From positions 620,001-684,000 of the forward strand of contig MU858047.1 of assembly GCA_033297075.1 (NCBI GenBank): a DNA stretch of 64,000 nt, read 5' to 3'. This DNA comes from Rhypophila decipiens (taxonomy: Eukaryota > Ascomycota > Sordariomycetes > Sordariales > Naviculisporaceae). The position numbers and the translations under genes are program-made. The notes beneath the pieces are model-generated. The model was not told where the DNA came from and did not search any database. It was given only the letters and a program-made list of their open reading frames with translations. Positions 21,373 through 31,949 of this stretch are shown here, in pieces. Within the stretch, counting starts at the first letter, position 1, and each line of letters opens with the position of its first letter.

Positions 21373-22702
21373 ATGTTTGTCAAACATCTCATTCCCGTCC
21401 TTGCGGCGATCGGTTCCGCTGCTGGTGAGTACCCATGAACAATTCTTTTGCGAATTGGATAATCCAACAATTGAGGCAAAGCACTGACACTTGCTTCCTC
21501 CAGCCCAATGCAAAGGAACCGCCACTATCAACAGCCAAGCCGATGCTGACGGTATCGCTCGATCCTGCAAGACCTACTCTGGCGACATTGTGATTGGCAA
21601 GCAGACGGACAGCAAGATTGATATCTCTGGTATTTCAAAAATCACGGGAGATCTCACTGTCTTGAACAACGGCCAAATCCTCGACTTGACCAGCTCCGAC
21701 CTTGGCGAAATTGGAGGCACATTCACACTGCAGAACCTTACGCTTCTCACGAGCCTGACTCTGCCGTCTCTCGAGAAGGTCGACACACTTCTCTTCCAGG
21801 CCCTACCCGCGCTGGCAACCCTTACAATTGGACCCCCGGGTATCACTGAGGCCAAGTCGGTGACCATCACTGACACCTTCTTGGAGAGCTTGGCTGGCAT
21901 CAATGTGCAAAATGTTGAGACTTTGGATGTCAACAACAACCGCCGCTTGTCCGACTTTTCCTCCTCCATCAAGACTGTTTCCAAAGTTCTCAAGGTCTCG
22001 GCAAACAACAGGGAGATGACCCTGACGCTGCCCAACCTGGCGTGGGCTGCTAATCTCGAGATTGCTAATGTCACGACTTTCAGCGTACCCTCGCTCGCTG
22101 CTGTTAACGGTTCTGCTCGCTTCGATTCCAACTTCTTCGAGAAGTTCTCCGCCCCTAACCTGACCAAGACTGATGATGATGTCTCCTTCGTCGGCAACTC
22201 CAAGCTTGCCGAGATCGATTTCTCCTCCCTGACGATCATTGGCGGCGGTCTTCTCATTGCCAACAACACCGCCTTGAAGGAGATTAAGGATTTCCAGAAG
22301 CTCAAGACGGTCGGTGGCGCCTTGAAGATGAGGGGCAACTTCACCAAGTAAGTCTCCCATGATATCAATTCATTCTCTCATACTTTGTGCTAATAAAATC
22401 CCGTCTTTAGGATCGAGCTTCCATCGCTGAATGACGTCAAGGGTGCCTTTGACATCTCGAGTACTACCGACATCAAGGACGATTGTGACGTGTTCCAGAA
22501 GCTTTCCCGCACCGGTGGCGGCGGTCAGATCCAAGGAACCTTCAAGTGCGAGAGCGACAACGAGAAAGCCAACGAGGATACCGGCTCCGGCACCTCTGGA
22601 GGCGGCAGCAGCTCTGACAAGAAGGACTCTGCTGCTGGGGTCGTCTTCAACACCGCGCTCTTTGCCCTCTCTGCCTTTGCCGGTGTTTCGATGCTGCTTT
22701 AA
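21373..22702 (+). CDS. ECM33: GPI-anchored cell wall protein, Ecm33/Sps2 family
   Basis: Exons 21373-21424, 21504-22347 and 22411-22702 join to 395 aa. Ecm33 proteins are plasma membrane and wall GPI proteins needed for wall integrity. A signal peptide (about residues 1-19, MFVKHLIPVLAAIGSAAA) is interrupted by the first intron in its last residues. The body is made of receptor-L-domain-like repeats with leucines and asparagines (GDLTVLNNGQILDLTSSDLGEIGGTF; VKTVGGALKMRGNF pattern) and several N-x-S/T sites. Near the C-terminus is CD-VFQKL and FKCES, then a Gly/Ser linker (GSGTSGGGSSSD) with the probable omega site and a hydrophobic tail (VVFNTALFALSAFAGVSMLL). Length and layout match the family (about 390-400 aa). 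Both introns have GT-AG ends. Confidence 0.95.
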
Positions 22703-24290
22703 GGATGGAGAATTCAGGAGAAAAGGGATGTGGGATGATGTCTGTCGGGTAGGAAAATGGGGTGGTGCTTCGTTGTGACCTTTTGAGAGATCACGATCAA
22801 CATTGTCGAACCACCGGCGTCCGGGCACTCCTCCCTTTTACTATTGTCACCAACGAATTATCTGGAGTTTTTCTCTTGCTGCTGTTTCTTTGAGAAAAGC
22901 CGCCGCGTCGTCATATGAACAACCCATACTTGCGTACAGGAACTGCTAGACTTAATAATCCTTTTTTTCATTGTTTTGTTTTTCCCCCAATTGATTTGTC
23001 TTTGTCCGTCGTCTCGTCTGGGGCCAAAAGCAACATGCGCATGGAACTTGCTCTTTTCGACACATTTCCTCGGTCATCCTCCTCTTTGATTCTTGTGGGC
23101 GTTTATGGGTAGTGGTTAAACGATAGTTTGGTAATTAATAAGTCTGCATTTCGTGGGGAGAAGCCGGGGGAATCCCAAGACACGAGTCTTTGGGCTGTCG
23201 AATCAGTAGGGGGTTTATTCTTTAGTCTCTTCGCGGATGGAGATACTCTGGCGTTGCGGCCGTGGGACAGTTTTGGATTTGCTTGGTATTGTTACATTTT
23301 CGAGAAGGGGGAGAGTTGAGAAGGTCGATGAGTAGTTGTAACGAGACCGCCGATTGGTAATATGTCTATAGTGTCGCTCATTCTTTCAAGTATGGTTTCC
23401 TTGTTTGTTCTCTCATCAACGTGTCCATGTTTGTCTTTGTCACCGTCTTGCGCCATGCATTGCCGTGCTCTGTCTTTTTGTGATTTCTTGTGATTTGCAT
23501 AAAGTGTGCGGCTCAGTTGTAGAGCACCAACGCAGACACAACAATTCCTGGTGAGACGATCCATGTGGTATGGGTGAGAGGTGGCATCGTGCACTTGTTT
23601 GTGTTGTGTGTGTATGGTAGCCATGGCCTGTGGCACTCGAGGATGTCGATAAGGCACATACTGTTAGTATGACAGATGAGTATGTGGCGGGAGTACATGA
23701 TACCTGAGTATGGCCACGCCATGTATGAAGTTTGTTCTGGGAACTTGTAGTGTCTTTCTAATACGGTATTCCGCTTATATCCAGCTTCATTGGTCATGGA
23801 CAATATGTAAATCTAACTACTGGCCCTATCTGTCACATAAACGCAAGCATTGATGGCCCATCTCTCAGGTCTCAGGCACTCTTTGTCTGCGAAAACGAAA
23901 AACCTCGAGCGTTGATCTCGAGATGCTGCTGTATTTATTCATAGCTTTCTGTGAGATATCAAGATATTCTTCTTCCTAAGGAAATCTTGTGTGTTTTATG
24001 CTTTTCCAGGTCCGCGCGGCAATGATCAATAGAAAATCCACAGTCAAACACAGTCCCATAGTCTACGAGTCCTCAGAGCAATCCTCAATACAGTTCGATC
24101 CACGGGCTCAAGGACACTCATGAAGATATGGTTTATCAAGTTCACATATCCCAGTTCTTCTTATTCACCGTTGACCTGCTCCTCAAAACTGGTTTTGGGC
24201 CTGAGACCTCCAGAATTAGGTATATATATAGACTTGGCATCTTCATCCTTGCGAGTTTCGTAATCAACAATTTATTAAGATTGAGCTCCT
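22703..24290. other. Convergent intergenic region, ECM33 / SPF45-like
   Basis: 1.6 kb with the 3' ends of two convergent genes. AT-rich, low-complexity and T-rich stretches are present, but no coding pattern, RNA gene or repeat element is supported. Confidence 0.45.
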
Positions 24291-26176
24291 CTAGCGATAA
24301 ACGCCATTCTCAAACTCGTCCAGGTCAAAGAACATGGCAGCTATGGCATTTCCGTTGAAAATTCGACCCTCGAGATCATTCACAGCCTGGTTGTCAGATG
24401 ACGAGGTTAGTAACTAAACAGTAATAGGAAAGAAAAAAATGGGATAGGCAAAACAGATGGAACTCACCCTCAACGCCGAAACCTGATCAGTAAACTTGAT
24501 AAATACCCTCCTCTGCGCCGGATCAATACAGATCCTCTCGATCCTACCGTACTTGTCGCCGCACTCCTGGCCAATATCTTGCTTCAATTCGCCCGACTCG
24601 ATCTCGGTCTCGAGCTCCGAATCCGTCATGTTCTCCAGCATGCTATCTAGCGCAATCACCGCACTCATCTTGCCAAATTTCCCACCACCGTCGCCGGCGG
24701 CTGTGCTCTTCTTGGGCTGAGCACCACCGATAATCTTTCCCCGTCCGCCGGGCTCTGCGAACCCGCCACCCTCGGCGTCAGGCCTCTTGCGCCGCTTCTC
24801 AATCTTCACCCGCAGAGCGGACGTAATACCGCTCTCGTCTGCGCCTAGGCCGGAGCCCTTTGTCCACCCGTATTTAGACATTAGCCGAGTTGCAAAGTCC
24901 GCCTGGCCTGGCCGTTTAGAACCCGGCTGTTCCGCTGTCTGGTCGGTTTCTGCTGTAGATGACCCGATGGGAGGCGGTATGTAGTTGTAGTCTTCTAGTT
25001 CTTCGTCTTCGTCCTCAATGTCCATGTCCATTGCTTCGCCACCGGGTTGTCCAGGAAGTGGAGGTTCGTAGGCAACTGCTTCCCGAGAGATGAAACCCAC
25101 TGCGGGCGCTGGTGCTGGAGGAGGCGGTGGCAGAGCTTGGTTGAAGACATGTGGTGGTGGAGGGGGAGGAAAGGTGGGTTGTGAGAGCATCGCGGGGGCG
25201 GGAGCAGATGCTCCCATTCCAGACAGCGCAAGACGACGAGCGTAGGCGTCATCACCAGTAGCATCTTCTGCGGTTGAGGCGGGAGCATGAGGGGGCGACA
25301 CTGGTGGTGGCGCAAACGAGAATGATGCCGGCGGCGCGAAGTCTGAAGTACAGCGTTAGTCAACTATATGATATTGGCGCGAATTCAACCTCGGGAGAAT
25401 GACTTACTTCCAATAGGTCTCCGGTCTTCCTCCCGGTCGCTGACACTGCGGCTGTCGTAGCTTCTTGACCTTGACCTTCGTATTGATCTTGACCGCGACC
25501 GCGACCTAGACCTAGACCTTGACCTTGTACTCTTCCTCCTGTTCCGCCGGTGGGCATAGAGTATATCCTTCCACTCCTGTATATCCCGGTAGTGTTCGTC
25601 GCTCTGCAGATACTCCTCTACGTTCGTTGGGCGCGCAGGGTCGTAGATCTCGTCCCAATTGGTCTCCTCGGGTACATTGTTCTTCTTCTTCTTTTTGCGC
25701 CGTCCTCCGCGGTCGCGGTACTGATTTCCACCTGAACCGTAGAGGTACTCATCGTCATTGGTCGCCGCCCAGTCGGCAAGAGTGCTACGTTGTGGGGGAG
25801 CAGCAGCGGCTGGCTGCGCTCCCGCTGGTGTAGAAGTAGTCGCGGCGGCAGTCCCACCTGAGCTCGCCGTTGTCGTCGTTGCTGCTGTCGTGAATGCTTT
25901 GGGGAAACTCGGCTTTGGTTTGTTCGGCTGCTTCACTTGTGGCCGGCGGATCGGCTGAAATCTCAGTGCTGGAGGAGACAATGTTAGGAAACTTGTTGAC
26001 TTGTCAGTTTTGTTTTCTTGGGCATAGTCACCTGAAGACAGCGTTTTCGCAGCCTGTTCGGTCTTTTGTTGTCCTTGCGCAGTTGGTTGCTCCCCTTGCT
26101 TTGAAGCCGAGTTGTCGGCGCTCTCGAGGAGCTCGGCATAGAGCGACAAACCGCCCCGCGCTGCTGGTGTACCCAT
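24291..26176 (-). CDS. Splicing factor 45-like protein (G-patch plus UHM/RRM)
   Basis: Exons 26176-26032, 25968-25408, 25342-24468 and 24386-24291 join to 558 aa. SPF45/RBM17 proteins act in 3' splice-site recognition through a C-terminal UHM that binds ULM peptides of U2AF/SF3b. The N-terminus (GLSLYAELL) and the sequence FQPIRRPQ match the family start. A middle part has NWDEIYDPARPTNVEEY, an RS stretch, and Pro-rich segments. The G-patch begins near residue 384 (FATRLMSKYGWTKGSGLG). The C-terminal UHM has the R-x-F motif in GRIFNGNAIAAMFFD and ends shortly after, at VYR. The intron at 25969-26031 (63 nt, in frame, no stop, donor GTGACT, branch CCTAACA) could also be retained, adding 21 residues. 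It is head to head with PRP2, another spliceosome gene. Confidence 0.9.
25969..26031 (-). other. In-frame optional intron in the SPF45-like gene
   Basis: 63 nt with a weak donor (GTGACT), a good branch sequence (CCTAACA) and a CTCCTCCAG acceptor. Length is a multiple of three and there is no stop codon, so both spliced and retained forms encode full-length protein. Splicing joins S to ALRFQP. Confidence 0.6.
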
Positions 26177-26567
26177 GTGTGGTTGTGCTGAATTTTGGTG
26201 GTTGAGTTGGAACTATTATTCTTTGAAAGGAGTCGGAAACTGTTTTGCAAACCTCAGATCAATGCATTAGATCTTCGCGCGGATGTTGAGTGAACCTTGT
26301 TGGACAGAGGGCCGTCCTTGGCGGGCCGTATGAGCGGGAGCTTGAAAAAAGGTGGGGCTAACTGTGAGACTTCATCCGATGATGTCCTTTTGAATTGGCG
26401 TATCCAAGGTTGATCTTTTCAAAGTTCTTGTATAACACCCAGTTTCGGTCCCATTTACGGGTTAATGGGCATGCCATGCACCATTCTGCCTCCAAGGCCC
26501 CAACTCGACGATAAGATAAGCCTTTGAGCTCCAACAACAACAAACCCGGCATCCTGTACGATCGACC
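26177..26567. promoter_or_regulatory. Bidirectional promoter between two spliceosome genes
   Basis: Only 391 bp separate the start codons of the SPF45-like gene (minus) and the Prp2-type helicase (plus). Both 5' leaders and promoters must fit in this interval. No open frame in it is convincing. Confidence 0.6.
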
Positions 26568-29339
26568 ATGGCCTCATCGAAGCGATATGCGTTCGTCCCC
26601 ATGGACGAGGAGCCGGCGGCTCCGTCAAGAGACGACAAACACAGGAAGGAAAAGAAAGAGAGGTCCGATAGAAAACGCGACAGGTCTCGCGATCGATCAA
26701 GATCCTCTCGCCGCCACAAGAGCAGGCGTCATGACGACGATGGCTCTCCACGCCGCTCTAGATCCCCCCGCAACGATAGAGACACAAGAGACAGAGATCC
26801 AAAAAGGGAATCAGGGCAGCGCGATGATCACAAAATGTCGGACTTGAGACTGAAGTCACGACAGGACTATCTCGCCAAGAGAGAAGCGGAAAAGCTCGCT
26901 CTCTTGCGGAAACAAGTGGCAGAAGAAACAGCTGAACTCAGATCTGGCGTACGATTATCCGAGAGAGAGAAGGCCGAGTTCGCGAGAAACCGAGAGGTCC
27001 TTCGCCTCGCCGAAGAACGAGCGCGCATCGACGATTACCAAGACGGCTATCGCCTTCCCGATCAATATGGCGGCGCGGATAGCAAGAAGAAAGAGGCCGC
27101 GCTATACAAGCGCCATGTCGAAAAGGACGAGTTCGGGAACGAGAAGCACATCACGGAATTTGATGAGTGGGAACGGGAACAAACAGTAAAAGTCAAAGCA
27201 CAAATACAGAGCCGGGAACGGGAGGACCAAGGAGAGTACGACTTTCTCTTGGACGACGATTTGACCCAGTTCGTCCTCGATGCGGCGAAACACGCACCAC
27301 CTGCGGACGGCTTGACGACGGAGCAGCGAATATTAAAACAAAAAATTGAGGAGGCCGAAAGAGCCCAGAGATCCATTCAGGATGTCCGGAAGAGCCTGCC
27401 AGTCTACGCCTATCGCGATGCGTTTTTAGATGCTATCAAGGAGTACCAGGTGCTGATATTGGTGGGAGAGACTGGATCAGGAAAAACGACACAGATTCCA
27501 CAATATTTACACGAAGCCGGCTTCACAGAGGGAGGCATGAAAATCGGGTGCACGCAGCCACGTCGTGTTGCGGCCATGAGCGTCGCAGCTCGTGTTGCAG
27601 ACGAGATGGGGGTCAAGGTCGGCCACGAGGTCGGTTACTCGATTCGATTCGAGGACTGCACCAACGACAAGACCATCCTCAAGTACATGACGGACGGTAT
27701 GCTCCTCAGGGAAATGGTCACATCGCCCACACTCGAATCCTACTCGGCTATCATGATCGACGAGGCCCACGAGCGCACTGTTTCCACAGATATCCTTCTG
27801 GCCCTGATCAAAGATCTGACCCGTGCCAGACCAGAGCTGAAGCTCGTCATCTCGTCTGCTACGCTAAATGCCGAAAAGTTTAGTGCTTATTTCGACGACG
27901 CTCCGATTTTCAATGTTCCTGGCCGTGTACATCCGGTCGATGTCTACTATACCCAAGCCCCCGAGGCCAACTATCTAGAAGCGGCTCTGGTAACTGTCTT
28001 CCAGATCCATGCTACACAGCCCGAGGGTGGCATTTTGGTATTCCTTACTGGTCAGGAAGAAATTGATCGTGCTTGCGAGCGAGTAGAGGAAATCAAGCGG
28101 AAACTAGGCAGTCGAGTGAAGGAGATTATTCCTCTCCCTATTTACGCAAACATGCCGTCGGAACTACAGGCAAAGATTTTCGAGCCAACACCCCCGAACG
28201 CAAGGAAAGTCGTCTTCTCAACCAATATCGCCGAGACATCGCTTACTATCGACGGCATAGTGTACGTCATTGACTCTGGTTATGTCAAGGAGAACACCTT
28301 CTCTCCCGTCGGAACCACAGGACAGTCGACGCTCGCCGTTGTTCCTTGCTCAAGGGCTGCAGCAAACCAGAGAATGGGCCGTGCCGGTCGTGTTCGACCA
28401 GGCAAGTGCTTCCGGCTCTATACCAAGTTTGCATATCTTTCCGAGATGGAGGAGTCACCTACGCCAGAAATCCAGAGGACTTCGCTCTCAAGCGTCGTCC
28501 TCCAGCTGAAGGCTCTCGGTATTGAAGATCTTTTAGGCTTCGACTTCCTCGACCCTCCCCCTACCGAGCTGCTCATCAAGTCACTGAACATGCTGTACGC
28601 TTTGGGCGCCTTGAATTCAGGAGGTGCTCTAACCAGGGTTGGCCGGCAGATGGGAGAGTTTCCTGCCGAACCCATGCTAGCCAAGGCGTTGATAGCGGCA
28701 ACGGACGAAGGGTGCGTGGCAGAGATTCTGACCATTGTTTCTTTATTGGGCGAGTCCGCGACCCTATTCTTCCGACCAAAGGACAAGAAGGTACACGCGG
28801 ACAGTGCCCGGGCGAGATTTACGGTAAAAGATGGAGGAGATCATCTGACGCTCCTCAACGTCTACAACCAGTGGGTGGATGCCGACTATTCACCTATCTG
28901 GGCCAAGGAGAATTTCTTGACGCAGCGCTCCCTCACAAGGGCGCGTGACGTACGAGATCAGCTTGCAAAGCTCTGTGATCGTATCCTGGAGGGCGCGGAT
29001 TCAACATGCGGTGGGGTCTCAAATCCGCAGCCTATCCTCCGAGCACTTACCTCGGCCTTCTTCCTCAATGCGGCCCGCCTCAATCGGAACGGCGACGGCT
29101 ATCGCACGCTCAAGACCGGCATGACGGTTTATGTGCACCCGAGCAGTGTGATCCAGTCTATCGACCCCCCACCAAAGGTTATTGTTTATCATGAATTAGT
29201 GGTTACCTCGCGCGAGTACGTCCGGTCGGTTATACCGATTGAGCCCGCGTGGTTGACCGAGTTTGGCGGCCATTACTATGACCAGAAGGATGTTGACGTC
29301 TTGGTGACCAAGAAGATGCCCAAGGAGAGGAAATATTAG
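26568..29339 (+). CDS. PRP2: Pre-mRNA-splicing ATP-dependent RNA helicase, DEAH family (Prp2/DHX16-like)
   Basis: Intronless, 923 aa. Prp2 remodels the activated spliceosome before the first step. Residues 1-90 are Arg/Ser/Asp/Lys-rich (SRDRSRSSRRHKSRR), then coiled-coil-like charged sequence. The helicase core has motif I GETGSGKT (300-307), Ia TQPRRVAAMSVA, motif II DEAH (398-401), motif III SAT, SNTNIAETSLTI-type motif V (NIAETSLTIDG) and motif VI QRMGRAGRVRPG. The HA2/ratchet and OB-fold follow, with VYVHPSS and VIVYHELVVTSREYVR typical of spliceosomal DEAH helicases. The conserved EVGYSIRFED and YMTDGMLLRE fit Prp2/Prp16/Prp22/Prp43; length and N-terminus point to the S. pombe Cdc28/DHX16 group. 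Assignment to Prp2 rather than a paralogue is good but not proven. Confidence 0.93.
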   Translation: MASSKRYAFVPMDEEPAAPSRDDKHRKEKKERSDRKRDRSRDRSRSSRRHKSRRHDDDGSPRRSRSPRNDRDTRDRDPKRESGQRDDHKMSDLRLKSRQDYLAKREAEKLALLRKQVAEETAELRSGVRLSEREKAEFARNREVLRLAEERARIDDYQDGYRLPDQYGGADSKKKEAALYKRHVEKDEFGNEKHITEFDEWEREQTVKVKAQIQSREREDQGEYDFLLDDDLTQFVLDAAKHAPPADGLTTEQRILKQKIEEAERAQRSIQDVRKSLPVYAYRDAFLDAIKEYQVLILVGETGSGKTTQIPQYLHEAGFTEGGMKIGCTQPRRVAAMSVAARVADEMGVKVGHEVGYSIRFEDCTNDKTILKYMTDGMLLREMVTSPTLESYSAIMIDEAHERTVSTDILLALIKDLTRARPELKLVISSATLNAEKFSAYFDDAPIFNVPGRVHPVDVYYTQAPEANYLEAALVTVFQIHATQPEGGILVFLTGQEEIDRACERVEEIKRKLGSRVKEIIPLPIYANMPSELQAKIFEPTPPNARKVVFSTNIAETSLTIDGIVYVIDSGYVKENTFSPVGTTGQSTLAVVPCSRAAANQRMGRAGRVRPGKCFRLYTKFAYLSEMEESPTPEIQRTSLSSVVLQLKALGIEDLLGFDFLDPPPTELLIKSLNMLYALGALNSGGALTRVGRQMGEFPAEPMLAKALIAATDEGCVAEILTIVSLLGESATLFFRPKDKKVHADSARARFTVKDGGDHLTLLNVYNQWVDADYSPIWAKENFLTQRSLTRARDVRDQLAKLCDRILEGADSTCGGVSNPQPILRALTSAFFLNAARLNRNGDGYRTLKTGMTVYVHPSSVIQSIDPPPKVIVYHELVVTSREYVRSVIPIEPAWLTEFGGHYYDQKDVDVLVTKKMPKERKY

Positions 29340-30084
29340 GCGTCAACTGGGTGGGGAAATGGCGTGTGAAATACACATCATAGGCCATGATTTGGTTAAT
29401 AGTAGCTGTTAAGTACTTTTTTTAAAAACAAGCATCAGAGATCAAGAGTTTGTATAAAAGAGAACCTTGCAAGGCCGAAGTAATTAGATTCCAAGGCATA
29501 GTTGATATTTTATCAGGCCTGCACTGCATTAGTCTAATGAGTACTTGCGTTATGATTATATACACCACGATCGTACTCTGGACGGAGCACTGAATTTTGA
29601 CTTTGAAGGACAGCTCGTTTGGGGAAGTAGGCTGAGGCGTCCAATCAGGCTTCGGGACCCATTCAAAAAGCTTAAGCTAACCCCACCCCTGCAGGGACAA
29701 AGTGGCCATTTTGCGATTACCAGCTCTGACCACGTTGGCCCAAGCCTGTCCTTTGCGCTGGAGCTTCCGTGTAAGTCGAATTTCTGTACGGATTTCATCC
29801 TCGACAACTGGACAACATTCCCAATCGCTACGAACCGTCTTTCTTCTTATATGATAAATTGGGCACTCTCAAGAACTTGAACCTTGTTTTTACATAATTC
29901 TGCAATTCTTTTTCTTATCGACGTCGTACCGGGCCTTGAATCCCTAATCTGGCAGTTGCATCTTTTGCGACCTGCGTTTACCCTCGCACCCTACGATCGC
30001 CGTGATCGAGCCGTCAACCAAGCAGCAGAGCGAAAGACGAGGCTTAACGTGTTCTAGGGCCTCACTGGCCATTGGCGGTTCAAA
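29340..30084 (+). promoter_or_regulatory. Intergenic region between PRP2 and SCJ1
   Basis: It contains the helicase 3' UTR (first about 200 bp, AT-rich) and the SCJ1 promoter and leader. A frame at 29545-29880 shows no domain. No RNA gene is supported. Confidence 0.45.
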
Positions 30085-31455
30085 ATGTTGTTCCGCAAGG
30101 CGGCCTTGTGGCTCTGTGTTGCGCTTGCGCAAATCGTTGCCGGCACGGAAGATTATTACAAGGTATGCTCTCCTGTTTTCCAGTACTACCTGTCCTTATA
30201 CTTACCATATCCTACTACAGGTCCTGGGACTAGACAGGCAAGCCAGCGACAAGCAGATCAAGTCTGCGTACAGGCAATTGAGCAAGAAATTCCATCCTGA
30301 CAAGAACCCGTAGGTGCCTTTCCACAGCCTCTCCAAGATGCATGCTAACACTTCCTTTCTAACAGCGGCGATGACACGGTAAAAGAGAAATTCGTCGAGG
30401 TGTCAGAAGCCTACGAGGCCCTGATTGACCCCGAGTCGCGCAAGATCTACGACCAGTACGGCCACGAGGGTCTCAAGCAGCGCCAACAAGGCGGCGGGTT
30501 CCAGCAACACGACCCCTTCGACCTCTTCAGCCGATTCTTCGGCGGCGGCGGACACTACCAGCCGGGCCAGCGCCGCGGCCCCAACATCGAGGTGAAAGTT
30601 GGCATCTCGCTCCGCGACTTTTACAACGGGCGCACGACCGAATTTCAATGGGACAAGCAGCAGATTTGCGAGAAATGCGAAGGGACGGGTTCCGCCGACG
30701 GAGTCGTCGACACGTGCCGCACCTGCGGCGGACACGGTGTCCGTATCGTCAAGCACCAGCTGGCGCCGGGCATGTTCCAACAAGTGCAGATGCAGTGCGA
30801 CCAGTGCGGTGGCCGCGGCAAGGTTATCAAGCACAAGTGCCCCGTATGCCATGGTCAGCGGGTGGTGCGCCAGGCGACGACGGTATCCTTGACGGTGCAA
30901 CGGGGTATGGCGGACGGAACCAAGATCGCGTACGAGAACGAAGCCGATGCAAGCCCAGATTACGTTGCCGGCGATTTGATCGTGACACTGGTCGAGAAGG
31001 ACCCCGATCTCGAGCAGGATAACCCGGACCACGTCGACGGCGTCTTCTTCCGCCGCAAGGGTGACGATCTTTACTGGAGAGAAATCATCTCCCTCCGGGA
31101 AGCTTGGATGGGTGACTGGACGAGGAACCTGACTCATCTTGACGGGCACATTGTCCGTCTGGGACGGAAACGCGGCGAGGTCGTCCAGCCGGGCTTTATC
31201 GAGACGGTCCCCGGGGAAGGCATGCCCAAATGGCACGAGGACGGGGACAGCGTCTACCACACGACCGAGTATGGAAACTTGTATGTTGAGTATGTCGTTG
31301 TGCTCCCAGATCAGATGGAGAGTGGCATGGAGAAGGAGTTCTGGTCCGTCTTCCAAAAATGGAGGCTAAAGAAGGGGGTTGATCTCCACAAGGACAGTGG
31401 CAGGCCGGATAAGGTCGAGATACAGGAGGAGGGACATGAGCATGAGGAATTATGA
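30085..31455 (+). CDS. SCJ1: ER-lumenal Hsp40 co-chaperone Scj1
   Basis: Exons 30085-30162, 30221-30309 and 30366-31455 join to 418 aa. It is a type I DnaJ protein that stimulates Kar2/BiP in the ER. A signal peptide ([20 protein letters not shown]) is followed at residue 24 by the J domain ([27 protein letters not shown] with the HPD triad), a Gly/Phe-rich linker ([21 protein letters not shown]), and four zinc-finger repeats ([32 protein letters not shown]). The C-terminal substrate domain has [11 protein letters not shown] and PGEGMP. The last four residues are HEEL, a plausible variant of the HDEL retrieval signal after an acidic run. Both introns lie in the J-domain region, the first after codon 26; donor GTATGC/GTAGGT and acceptors ACAG. 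Confidence 0.95.
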
Positions 31456-31949
31456 GATGAATTGGGATGATGGGATGTAAAGTTATATGTCTTTCTTCTT
31501 TCTGTGGCTTGTTTATCTTCTAAATCGTGTTTACGATATCCAGCGATAGAGAGTATTTATCTTTGTTTTGGTCAAAATGGATATTTACAAGTTCATGGGT
31601 GGTTCTCACTTGTCTATCCCTGTCTCGGTGTCAGTCCATACTATATCAATCAGAAAGGGTTAATGGGGACACAGGAAGGTCATTTGTTAAACAAGGCAGT
31701 CAGAATGCTCGGATAATGTATTATCAGAGGTATCGAAGTAAACGTTTGAAACGTAAGCATGAGTATTACCAGGCCGTTATTGTGTATCTCATCAATAGCA
31801 AAAGAAAACAGAAAACAGGATATTGTAAAGCGAGGTCATATCATCATCATAAATAAGAAAGAGAAAACACAATAGAAATAAACTCATCCAGCCCAAGGAA
31901 AACAAACAAGCAAACGCAAACCGTAACAAGGGAAAAGGAAAATCATTCA
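31456..31949. other. Convergent intergenic region, SCJ1 / DUF3824-type gene
   Basis: About 500 bp holding two 3' UTRs; A-rich toward the right end. No gene or RNA is supported. Confidence 0.5.

Noticed and set aside
30403..31356. 317-codon minus-strand frame opposite SCJ1
   Set aside because: Antisense shadow of the zinc-finger and C-terminal domains of Scj1.
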